DNA from: Pseudomonadota bacterium
GTDB taxonomy: Bacteria; Desulfobacterota; Desulfobacteria; Desulfobacterales; RPRI01
Direction of reading: 5' to 3'
NCBI GenBank assembly: GCA_018901125.1
Contig: JAHIFE010000136.1
Span: forward strand, 1-64,000
DNA: 64,000 bases
Positions 45,551 to 53,805 of this stretch are shown here, one piece after another. Numbering within the stretch: the stretch's first letter is position 1; each line of letters opens with the position of its first letter. A program made the position numbers and the translations under genes. The notes below the pieces were generated by a model. It ran no database searches. It was not told where the DNA came from and saw nothing but the letters and a program-made list of their open reading frames with translations.

Positions 45551-46534
45551 TTACAAGTCGTTGATAGTCCATGCATCAACGAAAAACACGGAACCATCGT
45601 CCAAGGGAGAGGCCCCAAACAGATAATAGTCACAGTTGGTGCCCAACGTAGTAGCTTCATCATCCCAATCGTCATACAACGAACAGACAAGAAACTCAGT
45701 AAACAAGCGGGAATCAATTGCTTTTCTAAAAGACTCATGGGTTGATATCGGTATTCTTATGTCCGATTCTGGATTTGAGTGAAAGGTATTTCCCTTCATT
45801 TCTCCGATTGTCTCCCAAATATCAAGAAACCCTCCGCTTTCACAAGTCAAGTTGAAAAGAAATCTATCCCATCTATCGAAGCCAGCATCAATAATTACGT
45901 TTCTTATTTTGCAAATGTCAATTCTTGAGAGAATCTTGTTGACCTCAGCTTCTACTGATTTTACTGACCCGGAAAGGCCAAGCGACACGGCAGATTCCTT
46001 TTCTTCTTGCAGTTGGTTTAGTTTATCCGACAAGTAGGCTAATTCTTTCTGTATTTCTCGTGTAGAGTTTGTGATGTAGTCGATCGCGGAATTGCCCGTT
46101 GAATAGTCCCCCTCAACATAATAGGCAAGATTAGCCTCATTTCCTGCCTGAGGCGTCTTACTGATTTTCTTTGCTATTGAAAACTCTCCTGGCTTGGATG
46201 GATAACAGTCTTCGGAGGGTTTGAGAATCGGCGGTGGCATGGTGGATGATGAATTGTTTCCGATGAAGCGATAAAGACTGTTTCTATATTGCTGTAGCTC
46301 CAATTTTGTAAAGCCTTTGCTTTGGCTCGGTCTGCTGTCATATCGGTCATGATGTTCAAGGCACAGGAAGGCCAAATTGTCCATCTTACTATTTGAAGAA
46401 TTATGATCAATATGTGCTAATTGTCCGGCTTTCGTATCAGAGTCATAATTCAAACCGAAACACAAACAGCAACGGCGACCGCTTTTCAGCAAAACCTCGG
46501 CCTCTGTCTTTTCTGATGTTTTTTTTCTCGCCAT
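45551..46534 (-). CDS. HNH endonuclease-like cassette protein
   Basis: In this 327-aa protein the N-terminal domain has the HNH/zinc pattern RCCLCF (about 21-26), GQLAHIDHNSSNS (about 37-49) and NLAFLCLEHHDRYD (about 53-66), a metal-dependent nuclease fold. A helical linker (about 150-200) leads to a C-terminal domain (about 205-327) that I do not recognise, ending VFFVDAWTINDL. HNH domains fused to sensor-like C-termini are frequent effectors in phage-defence loci, so this is a candidate single-gene defence cassette. That role is inferred. Ribosome site weak; attC-like site 3 follows by 78 bp. Confidence 0.78.
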   Translation of the reverse strand: MARKKTSEKTEAEVLLKSGRRCCLCFGLNYDSDTKAGQLAHIDHNSSNSKMDNLAFLCLEHHDRYDSRPSQSKGFTKLELQQYRNSLYRFIGNNSSSTMPPPILKPSEDCYPSKPGEFSIAKKISKTPQAGNEANLAYYVEGDYSTGNSAIDYITNSTREIQKELAYLSDKLNQLQEEKESAVSLGLSGSVKSVEAEVNKILSRIDICKIRNVIIDAGFDRWDRFLFNLTCESGGFLDIWETIGEMKGNTFHSNPESDIRIPISTHESFRKAIDSRLFTEFLVCSLYDDWDDEATTLGTNCDYYLFGASPLDDGSVFFVDAWTINDL

Positions 46535-46565
46535 CTGTTTTTCACCAGTTAATGATTATCGCCAC

Positions 46566-46617
46566 GCATAACTTTTAGTTCAGCGGTTTACCCGCTGTAA
46601 CGACTGGTTGGTTAAAA
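46566..46617 (-). other. attC-like site 4
   Basis: Minus-strand R''-like TTTTAAC (46611-46617), stem TTACAGCGGG / CCGCTGAA, and R'-like GTTATGC (46566-46572). It separates RhuM from the HNH gene. Confidence 0.6.
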
Positions 46618-46699
46618 TAAGAAACTGATAATTTGAAGAACGCCCTGAATTCATATCATATTCACAATTCAAGGTATACCCCCCTTCTCTTCGGTGATT

Positions 46700-47722
46700 T
46701 TATCGCTCATCATCCTCTTTCCCGGTAAGCCTTTTTACTTCTCGGTCAAAGTCGGAGATATATTCCCTGTCTTGAACAACCCGGAATTTTTCATATTCCT
46801 TAGTGGCCAGCGTCTGGGCGACTTCATGGCTGATGCTGCCTGAATTGGTAAGAATTTCGTATTCGCTGAACTTTAAAAAGGCATTAAGCTTCTCTATCCA
46901 GTCTTTCATATACATGGGCTTGTTCCGCACTGCCTGCAATTCCGCAAAATCGAGGTACATGGTCACGATGCGGTTCAAGTGGTCAAGTTCCGGTTTGTCC
47001 AGATAATTCTTGGCAATAGAAACATCGCTCGGCATGATCTTTCCTGCCGGCCCCTTACGCCATGAAGTCAACCCCAGATTGGGTTTTGTGCTGTCGGCCC
47101 GTTTAGCAATGATTTCGGCTGCGGTTTGCCCGGTAATAGCAAAATGCAGTTTGTTTTGAACAGTCGCAAAGAATTTTTTGGTGTCTGCCACTTTTGGCGA
47201 ATAGTCAATTGACGTTGCGTAAATATCGGTAATTTTCTGATAGGCCATCCGCTCGCTGGATCGGATGTCCCGGATTTCTTCAAGCAAGTCATCAAAAAAT
47301 CGCGTACTGAAACGGGAGCCGTACTTAAAGCGGTCGCTGTCAATGGCAAAGCCTTTGTGGATATATTGCTGGAGGATAGAAATAGCCCATTGGCGAAACT
47401 GCGTACCCCGCTCGGAATTGACCCGGTAACCAACGGCAATGATGGCTTCCAGGGAATAACATTTGACCGTTCGGGACACTTCCCGGCTGCCTTCCATCTG
47501 AACTACCGAGAAATCCTCGGCAGTTGCCGATTCGTCCAGTTCCTTCTCCTTATAGATATTTTTAAGGTGCAACGAAACATTGTCGGCACTGCATCCAAAC
47601 AACTCCGCCATCCTCTTTTGCGGTAACCAGATATTTTCATTGGCATACAGTACTTCGATATTGATTTTTCCGTCGGCTGTTTGATAGACGGTAATCTGAT
47701 TGTCCGGGAGTTTTTTCTTCAT
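46700..47722 (-). CDS. Full-length RhuM family protein
   Basis: This 340-aa RhuM (virulence/Fic-associated type) protein is intact. Its N-terminal HTH-like domain (about 1-75) is near-identical to the truncated copy at 3102-3356. The conserved central block is YSLEAIIAVGYRVNSERGTQFRQWA (about 88-112), and a C-terminal region (about 180-290) contains KLHFAITGQTAAEII and GLTSWRKG. The biochemical function is not established; homologues cluster with restriction systems and other accessory genes. It lies between the DUF4062 gene and attC-like site 4 with no attC on its upstream side, so it either shares a cassette with DUF4062 or was inserted there. Confidence 0.88.
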   Translation of the reverse strand: MKKKLPDNQITVYQTADGKINIEVLYANENIWLPQKRMAELFGCSADNVSLHLKNIYKEKELDESATAEDFSVVQMEGSREVSRTVKCYSLEAIIAVGYRVNSERGTQFRQWAISILQQYIHKGFAIDSDRFKYGSRFSTRFFDDLLEEIRDIRSSERMAYQKITDIYATSIDYSPKVADTKKFFATVQNKLHFAITGQTAAEIIAKRADSTKPNLGLTSWRKGPAGKIMPSDVSIAKNYLDKPELDHLNRIVTMYLDFAELQAVRNKPMYMKDWIEKLNAFLKFSEYEILTNSGSISHEVAQTLATKEYEKFRVVQDREYISDFDREVKRLTGKEDDER

Positions 47723-47825
47723 TCAACACCTTCCGCAAAAGTATGAGGCTCTATTGTATACGATCCTATCAAATCCTTCATATTCAAAATACAAGGTTTG
47801 AGCCCATTATGCTCTTTTTTCCCAG

Positions 47826-48908
47826 TCAATCTTCCTGTTCTGCTTTTGAAGGTATGGATTCGTCAATCGGAGTTTTCCTTATCGCTCGTAACTGAACCAT
47901 TTTGGTATCGCCATATGGAGTCAACTTCCAATATGTGCCCGTATCTTTAACGCTTCGTTGTTTAACATTTTCCCGAATTAGCCCCAGTGCCCTCAATTGA
48001 ACAATGCAGGTATCGATATCGTTGTCCTTGAATTTAAAATCATACAATTCTTTTCCTTTCAGTTGCTTTCCCTGGGCAAATTCTCTTCGAGCAACTTCAG
48101 AAAAGAATCTGTTGAAAGATACGCGCAATGAATGGTCTGATGCTTCATTTATCATGCTCGGTGCTATGGCAGCAAAGATTTGATTCCACGTTGGTAGTAA
48201 TTGGCCCTCATATTTTGAATCATCATATGAATGGAATGAGCCAGTTCCCGCCTTGAATTTGCACTTGATTTCAAATTGTTCATCGCCTTGGACTAAATCT
48301 TCAGTTCCATCAGGGGGATTGTGGAGAGATTCCGCAGCCTCTGCCTCTAATTGGGCAACACGTTTCTTGAGAGTCAGTATTTCTGAAATTGTGGCATCTG
48401 AAGGGATTTGATCAGCCCGGACCCATCCAACGGTAGGCTTCCGTTTAACCGTACTCGTCAATCCAACAATAACCCGGGCCTTCAGTTCCTCTGATGAATT
48501 CCAGTAGACACAGGTATGTTTTTTTTCCACCTTTGCCCTGAATGCTTTAAGTTTATTCCAAGCACTATCAATAGTTTCTGTTTTCTCACGGGGCAAATTG
48601 TCAGGATTCTGATGCAAGAAAGGGATTACAGGTTTCCTTGTCTGCACGGCATAATCATATTCTTTTTCCGTATAGCCAATTCCAGCTTCATCCAGCGAAC
48701 CATATCTGCCGGCTATGATCAAGACATAATAATCAGAACCATCAATAACATCTTTGATTAGCTGCCAAGCAGTCTCATCTGCGGCAGGAAATAATTCCAT
48801 CCCTGCGGGCATATGATTTAATTCGAGCACTGCCTTAAGCACTGCTTGTCTTTCGTCAATCAAATCACGAAACGTTGAACTTATAAAAACCTGATATCTC
48901 TTTTCCAT
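47826..48908 (-). CDS. DUF4062 (TIR/SEFIR-like fold) cassette protein
   Basis: In this 360-aa protein the N-terminal DUF4062 domain begins YQVFISSTFRDLIDERQAVLKAVLELNHMPAGMELFPA (about 4-42), includes YVLIIAGRYGS (about 62-72) and YTEKEYDYA, and resembles TIR-like folds used in signalling and defence. A C-terminal half (about 190-360) of helices and beta segments is unassigned. The ATG at 48908 has AAGG about 9 bases upstream; the ATG three codons earlier sits directly on that site. attC-like site 5 lies on its start side. The absence of an attC between it and RhuM suggests a two-gene cassette. NAD-related activity is possible but not shown by motifs here. Confidence 0.85.
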   Translation of the reverse strand: MEKRYQVFISSTFRDLIDERQAVLKAVLELNHMPAGMELFPAADETAWQLIKDVIDGSDYYVLIIAGRYGSLDEAGIGYTEKEYDYAVQTRKPVIPFLHQNPDNLPREKTETIDSAWNKLKAFRAKVEKKHTCVYWNSSEELKARVIVGLTSTVKRKPTVGWVRADQIPSDATISEILTLKKRVAQLEAEAAESLHNPPDGTEDLVQGDEQFEIKCKFKAGTGSFHSYDDSKYEGQLLPTWNQIFAAIAPSMINEASDHSLRVSFNRFFSEVARREFAQGKQLKGKELYDFKFKDNDIDTCIVQLRALGLIRENVKQRSVKDTGTYWKLTPYGDTKMVQLRAIRKTPIDESIPSKAEQED

Positions 48909-48939
48909 CGTAGTCATCCTTAAATACTTTTTTACCTTC

Positions 48940-48995
48940 GATCAACGCAAAAATCAGCCGTAGCGTAGCGATTGGCTGTATTGATTTTGTTAGAC
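48940..48995 (-). other. attC-like site 5
   Basis: Minus-strand R'' GTCTAAC (48989-48995, perfect RYYYAAC), stem AAAATCA...CAGCC / GGCTGATTTT, and R'-like GTTGATC (48940-48946). Confidence 0.75.
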
Positions 48996-49008
48996 CATAA
49001 TTAAATAA

Positions 49009-50034
49009 TTACTGTTTTGCCCCTGCCTTAACTAAGAGTTCGATCAGGTATTTAGTCTTCGCCTCAAATTCCGGATTTGTACCCGGGCTAAACTGCTTTC
49101 CCATCTCTTTCACGATATCGAGTGCAGTTTGTCCCTTGTCATTCCATTTATATTTATTTGGGTTGGCACGAATATTTGGATCTGCTTTCCAGTCGAGCAA
49201 AAGCTTAACTATCTCCACTTTACCGCTCAACGCTGCCGAGATTAACGGCGGGGAGTCCTTTGACACCCCGTCTACCGACGCACCATGCTCAAGGAAAAAC
49301 TGTGCACTTTTTGTGTTCCCTCTAAAGGCTGCAGTTGCAAGCGGAGTTCTTCCTTCAGCATCTGTTATGTCCACTTTGGCGCCATGTTTCAGTAAAAAAC
49401 TGGCAAGCTCAATATTGTCCGACTCCGCAATGCTATGAAGTGCTGTGCACCATTCTATATCGTGCGAATTTATATCAGCACCCTTAGCCAGCAGTTCACT
49501 GGCTTCGGCAACTGTCGTAGCCTTCACCAGCGCGGGCGTATTCTTTCTTTCCAAATTATATTGATAACACGACTCAACACCGTTTTTGTTTTCCCTTCCG
49601 CATTCTATCCATATACCTTTAGTCGAAGATTTCAATATGTACAAAGAGTCTGAGAATCTGTATTCAGTAACCCCAAGACCATCGACAATTATAGTTTTGT
49701 CCTCGGTGATTGTTAATTTTCCATTTTTAGCCTGGACATAAATCACGCGTGTCTTGGTATTGCAAGTCTGCTGAATACCTAGGCTTAATGTCTTTCTATC
49801 GAATGCATAGAAGGTATCATAGCCGTTTCTCAGTTTGTTGTGTGCGCTAGCTATTTCTCCGCTAAATTCTGAGTAACGTGAGTTGCCGTCGTTCCATGCA
49901 ACGAAAGGCTCAACACTAAACTCCCCGTTTATGGAATCACAGGTAACACGTAGGCTTGAAATTCCCCAATCCGCGAAAGCGGTACTTGAGAAAAAAGCCA
50001 TGATGAGTATAGTTGTGATAGCTCTCACACGCAT
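49009..50034 (-). CDS. Exported ankyrin-repeat protein
   Basis: This 341-aa protein has a signal peptide (about 1-21, MRVRAITTILIMAFFSSTAFA) and an N-terminal domain (about 22-165) with Cys residues that I do not recognise. About four ankyrin repeats follow (about 170-335: DIEWCTALHSIAESDNIELASFLLKHG, AEGRTPLATAAFRGNTKSAQFFLEHG, and two more). It probably acts in the periplasm in protein binding or inhibition. A GAGG site precedes the ATG. It is bounded by attC-like sites 5 and 6 as a single cassette. Confidence 0.85.
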   Translation of the reverse strand: MRVRAITTILIMAFFSSTAFADWGISSLRVTCDSINGEFSVEPFVAWNDGNSRYSEFSGEIASAHNKLRNGYDTFYAFDRKTLSLGIQQTCNTKTRVIYVQAKNGKLTITEDKTIIVDGLGVTEYRFSDSLYILKSSTKGIWIECGRENKNGVESCYQYNLERKNTPALVKATTVAEASELLAKGADINSHDIEWCTALHSIAESDNIELASFLLKHGAKVDITDAEGRTPLATAAFRGNTKSAQFFLEHGASVDGVSKDSPPLISAALSGKVEIVKLLLDWKADPNIRANPNKYKWNDKGQTALDIVKEMGKQFSPGTNPEFEAKTKYLIELLVKAGAKQ

Positions 50035-50063
50035 TTTGAATTACCTCTTTATCTTTATGTGAT

Positions 50064-50120
50064 GTCTAACGCTGAAATCAGCCGCGCGTTTTTTGCGTCG
50101 GCTGAATTTTGTGGTTATAC
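50064..50120 (-). other. attC-like site 6
   Basis: Minus-strand R''-like GTATAAC (50114-50120) contains the stop codon of the preceding gene; stem TTCAGCCGACGC / GCGCGGCTGA around AAAAAAC; R' GTTAGAC (50064-50070) is a perfect GTTRRRY. This is one of the clearest sites. Confidence 0.85.
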
Positions 50121-52031
50121 CGTTTCTCCCTTATCATGAAGTTTTATAGTATATGACTTTTCTTTAATGCTATTTATTATTTCCAAGCTCTTTAATTTAT
50201 CTAATTCCTTAATTGTCATGAATCTTGGAATAGATTCATATATAAATAATTCTTCATTGTTTTCCCAAATGAATTCTGGATATGATGTAGAAACGATAGG
50301 AACAATGTATTTAACTTTTTCTGGAATTTGCTTAGATAATGATTTACTATTCTTAATAAACCTTGCCTTACTCTCAATTTCTTTTAAAAATTCGAGCAGT
50401 TTCTTTTTTCTGAACTCGATTGCGCCGTATTCCCCAAGGATTGAACCTTGAGATACGCTTAATGATTTGCATTCTATTAAAAACAAAACATCGTCAATTA
50501 TGAACGAAGCATCGATTTCTTTCTTTTCCCCTTTTTCATTTGTTAATTCACCTTTATGAAAATGGGATTCTTTTCCAAATATCGAAATAATTTTCTCATT
50601 GATAATTCTCTCGTAAGATTCTGATATCTTATTGGCATATTCACCATCTAAAGATTTAAAACCTTCAAGAAAAGATGTCAGTATCATGTTAAGTGAAGTG
50701 CAATCTACAAGAATCTTGTCTTTTGTTATTCTCATAAAAAGAGAATGATTTAACAATTCATTCTCAAGATTTTGGTAATTCCCAGTTTGATAAAACAAAA
50801 AGTCATATGCTGCTTTAAACTTCTTATAGGTAGGTTTCCCACAATCAGGAAAAAATTCATTATAAGTATTATTAAAGCAGTCAAAATATCCTCGAATATT
50901 TTGAGCATCATTATCTATAAGTAGATAGCCTCGTTGGAGTATCTGAATTGCGGTTTTTAATTCGTAGCCATCATCAAGTTCATTAATCAAGTAATTAAAA
51001 GAAGATCCCATGCTACTTGAAAAGTATAATATAATAGACAAAAACTCTTCAATATGAAATCCGTATTTTATCATTATAATAGGGTTTAATTCTTTCATAT
51101 ACAGGTAATAATCCGAAAAGCCAAAAGCATATGCAAAGAAATTGGTGGTATCTTCTTCATTTTCAAACTTTAATTGTTTAAACATATCTTGCTTATTGTT
51201 ATCAAAGTTTGGTTGTAGAGAAATAAGAATAAATTTATCGTGATCTTTTTTACCTTCATCTGAATAACCACCTATTGTTGTCAACAATGTTTGAGAATGA
51301 CTTCTGTCATCAAATAAGTTTATTAAATATTCTAAATTAGGATCGTCTACTTTTGTCGTAAATCCAAACTGATGATCAGGGATAATTGTTCCTCCCTTTA
51401 ACACCACTCTTTTATTATTTCGAATGTATACAAAAAAAAGACATAAACCTTCAAGTTTATAAATATCGTTGAGGACTTGGATTACAGTCTCAGGTATTTT
51501 TTCAACAAACACATTTTGATAGTTTAAATGTTTGATATAGTTAGGGACAAAGAAAGATAATGAATTATGCTCTATAGATGTGAAAATATCTCTTTTCGTT
51601 CCGAACATCAATATTACTTTTTTTAATAACTCATAACGACTAAAAAAAGTATTTGAACTAAAATTATAATCTTTCACTGGATGGATTCGGCGGTGCCAGA
51701 AAAATAATTCATAAGATGTATATTTGGAACAAATATTGATGATAATCTCTTCAAGGTTCTCCTCAAGGATTTTAAAAAACACATCATTGTCATCTATATT
51801 TTGAATGTCGATTTTATTGCTTTTGCATATTTCGTTGAAAAGGGATAAAAAATTCACCATAGTGGAACTGTTGCTAAGTAATCTTTCTTTAATACACCGC
51901 ATGTGAAGAATGCTAGCTAATTCTGGTAGAATAATGGATTCATTATTCCCCTGATTTTTATCAAGGCAGCATTTCTTATATTTTTTCCCACTTCCACATG
52001 GGCATTTATCATTTCTTCCAATTTTACGCAT
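50115..52031 (-). CDS. SEC-C zinc-motif protein with PD-(D/E)xK-like C-terminal region
   Basis: This 638-aa protein begins with a SEC-C/SecA-tail zinc motif, NDKCPCGSGKKYKKCC (about 7-22). A long helical middle (about 30-460) has no recognised domain. Near the C-terminus, ...IDASFIIDDVLFLIECKSLSVSQGS (about 530-555) has the D...ExK layout of restriction-like nucleases. SEC-C motifs recur in small accessory and defence proteins. The combination suggests a nuclease with a zinc-ribbon adaptor, but catalysis is not proven. It is the largest cassette gene in the array and has low GC, like other very AT-rich cassettes. Its stop lies inside the R'' box of site 6. Confidence 0.72.
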   Translation of the reverse strand: MRKIGRNDKCPCGSGKKYKKCCLDKNQGNNESIILPELASILHMRCIKERLLSNSSTMVNFLSLFNEICKSNKIDIQNIDDNDVFFKILEENLEEIIINICSKYTSYELFFWHRRIHPVKDYNFSSNTFFSRYELLKKVILMFGTKRDIFTSIEHNSLSFFVPNYIKHLNYQNVFVEKIPETVIQVLNDIYKLEGLCLFFVYIRNNKRVVLKGGTIIPDHQFGFTTKVDDPNLEYLINLFDDRSHSQTLLTTIGGYSDEGKKDHDKFILISLQPNFDNNKQDMFKQLKFENEEDTTNFFAYAFGFSDYYLYMKELNPIIMIKYGFHIEEFLSIILYFSSSMGSSFNYLINELDDGYELKTAIQILQRGYLLIDNDAQNIRGYFDCFNNTYNEFFPDCGKPTYKKFKAAYDFLFYQTGNYQNLENELLNHSLFMRITKDKILVDCTSLNMILTSFLEGFKSLDGEYANKISESYERIINEKIISIFGKESHFHKGELTNEKGEKKEIDASFIIDDVLFLIECKSLSVSQGSILGEYGAIEFRKKKLLEFLKEIESKARFIKNSKSLSKQIPEKVKYIVPIVSTSYPEFIWENNEELFIYESIPRFMTIKELDKLKSLEIINSIKEKSYTIKLHDKGETV

Positions 52032-52050
52032 TTTGCCTACTTTTATTACT

Positions 52051-52111
52051 GTATAACGGACTCTTCAGCGGGCGCGGTTTTTTGCGCTCCGCTGCAAGAG
52101 CATGGTTGGCT
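52051..52111 (-). other. attC-like site 7
   Basis: Minus-strand R''-like AGCCAAC (52105-52111), stem CTCTTGCAGCGGAGCGC / CGCGCCCGCTGAAGAG around AAAAAAC, and R'-like GTTATAC (52051-52057). Confidence 0.82.
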
Positions 52112-52144
52112 CCTTTCCTGTCTTATCATAGAGTTCTGTCATAG

Positions 52145-53023
52145 CTAAATCGGTGGTAAAACCTTATACGCAATATCAATCTGATCATCACAGGACCCAA
52201 GCTTATGCCAGTTCTGGTTTGATATCACTCGGCAGACAACACAGAAGCGCGTAGATACGTAAAGGTCACTCAAAACCATATGTAACCTCTCACCAGTTGT
52301 ACGCGATCCACCTACGTTTGCTATTAACCACTCAATTTCATACTGGTCTGGCCTGAAAGTAGGATCAACCTCAGCTGTGATGGAAATGGAATCTCCACAC
52401 CGAAGGTAGCTATTCTTGTCTCGAGAGTAGTCAACTATTGCAGGACCATCGGGATTCCGGTTGGAAGATGAAAGGTAGACAACATGTCCAAGCGAGTCCA
52501 AAATTCTTACAACAGTCGGCACGTTGTAAAGGCTTGCCATATTAACACGAGCGTAGTAGGTCTTCAGGCCCTCTACCACGTCCATCGAGTAACAAAGAAC
52601 TCGATAGGCATCGTGCACAGAAACCGGATTTGCGTGAGATAGTGCGTTTCGCGGTGTAACGAGACGGCTGAGAAATGTTCGCGCAGAATCATTGCCTTGG
52701 GGGAAAATATCACTTAACGCATCTGCGAAGAGGTCTCTGTACAAAGTAGGATTGCATATTATCTTAATCTGGTCTGCCAAGAAGGCGGCATCAATCGGAC
52801 GGACAAATCGTGCGGGCTCTTGTGATCTACGCTCGGAAAGTGCTCTATGAAGGCTTGAGTTGATCACTCTGTTTCCATCTGCTTTCTGAGCGTCGAGATA
52901 GTCCTGCCCATATGCCTCAGTCAGTTTGGTATCAATGAGTCTCCTAAGCCAGAGTTCAAGCCCTTCGATTGCACGCTTGCAGCCATCCCGGATTTGGGCT
53001 TCAGATATTGTGTAAAGTGGCAT
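52145..53023 (-). CDS. HEPN-like (Swt1-type) cassette protein
   Basis: This 292-aa protein starts at the ATG at 53023 (AAGGGGAA upstream). A helical N-terminal half carries RNALSHANPVSVHDAYRVL (about 122-140), matching the RNxxSH-type motif of Swt1-like HEPN domains. HEPN domains are often RNases or RNA-binding modules in toxin and defence systems. The C-terminal half (about 165-292) is beta-rich, reads RILDSLGHVVYLSSSNRNPDG and later ISITAEVDPTFRPDQYEIEWLI, and resembles an Ig-like or adhesion-type sandwich. Catalytic competence is unknown. It is a single-gene cassette between sites 7 and 8. Confidence 0.68.
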   Translation of the reverse strand: MPLYTISEAQIRDGCKRAIEGLELWLRRLIDTKLTEAYGQDYLDAQKADGNRVINSSLHRALSERRSQEPARFVRPIDAAFLADQIKIICNPTLYRDLFADALSDIFPQGNDSARTFLSRLVTPRNALSHANPVSVHDAYRVLCYSMDVVEGLKTYYARVNMASLYNVPTVVRILDSLGHVVYLSSSNRNPDGPAIVDYSRDKNSYLRCGDSISITAEVDPTFRPDQYEIEWLIANVGGSRTTGERLHMVLSDLYVSTRFCVVCRVISNQNWHKLGSCDDQIDIAYKVLPPI

Positions 53024-53091
53024 GTTTATTCCCCTTAAAAAGCACAATTACATCCCCATGCTTATGAACCCAAATAGGCCCAGTCAATTCG

Positions 53092-53165
53092 GGCCAACGT
53101 TGCAAATAACCGGTGCAAATGGAGCGCAGCGGAATTTGCACCCGTGTTAATTTGTCTTGTTAGCT
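53092..53165 (-). other. attC-like site 8
   Basis: Minus-strand R''-like AGCTAAC (53159-53165) contains the preceding stop; stem GGTGCAAAT / ATTTGCACC flanks an inner CCGCTGCGCTCC; R'-like GTTGGCC (53092-53098). Confidence 0.78.
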
Positions 53166-53732
53166 CTTTTGTTGCGCCCGAAGTTGATTGTAAACTTCTT
53201 TGGCATTTTCTATTAATTCAAATTTCGTTGCATTAGATCCGCCCATTCCTGGAAAGCTGTTCCCACCGAAGAAAGCCATTATTTGATTTTCTTGACCGAA
53301 ATTAATTGTGCCACTTTTATCTGATTTTTCAGAGAGAGAAACATCGCTAAGGCTTTTCAAATTTAGGCTTTTGACGCTCTTACTAAATAGACCGGAAACA
53401 ATAATTGCCCTTTGGTCCGTGAGACCATAAAATGTTTTTGCTCGCTTTTTTGAATCGAAAACAAACCGACCAAAAATCATATATAGGCCGACCAAAACGA
53501 AAGGAATGCCGAATAGAGGGAACACAATCCCCGCCGCTCCGGCTTTATCTTTTGGGATTGCCAGAGCCATTGTTTCCCAGAAAATTGCAAATCCACCCCA
53601 AAGCAGACTGAACGGAATCATGAATACATCAGAACCACGGAATACCGTCCCTTGTCTTGGCATTCCGGCCCACAATAATTTCTCACCTGAATCCAATTCT
53701 CTTTGTACTACTTCTTTTGCTTCGTAATTCAT
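53160..53732 (-). CDS. Membrane protein with PH-like domain (bPH family)
   Basis: The 190-aa protein begins LDSGEKLLWAGMPRQGTVFRGSDVFMIPFSLLWGGFAIFWE, a pattern seen in bacterial PH-domain membrane proteins. Hydrophobic segments are at about 36-56 and 70-90, followed by a cytoplasmic beta-rich domain (FYGLTDQRAIIVSGLFSKSVKSLNLKSLSDVSLSE). The function is unknown. A strong AAGGAG site precedes the ATG. It forms a single cassette between sites 8 and 9. Confidence 0.72.
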   Translation of the reverse strand: MNYEAKEVVQRELDSGEKLLWAGMPRQGTVFRGSDVFMIPFSLLWGGFAIFWETMALAIPKDKAGAAGIVFPLFGIPFVLVGLYMIFGRFVFDSKKRAKTFYGLTDQRAIIVSGLFSKSVKSLNLKSLSDVSLSEKSDKSGTINFGQENQIMAFFGGNSFPGMGGSNATKFELIENAKEVYNQLRAQQKS

Positions 53733-53745
53733 TATTCTCCTTGAG

Positions 53746-53805
53746 GGCTAACTAAAAATTAAGCGGGCGCGGCTGTTTGCGCTCCGCTTGAATCATGGGT
53801 TAGGT
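53746..53805 (-). other. attC-like site 9
   Basis: Minus-strand R'' ACCTAAC (53799-53805, perfect RYYYAAC, containing the preceding stop), stem AAGCGGAGCGC / CGCGCCCGCTT around AAACAGC, and R'-like GTTAGCC (53746-53752). Confidence 0.87.
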
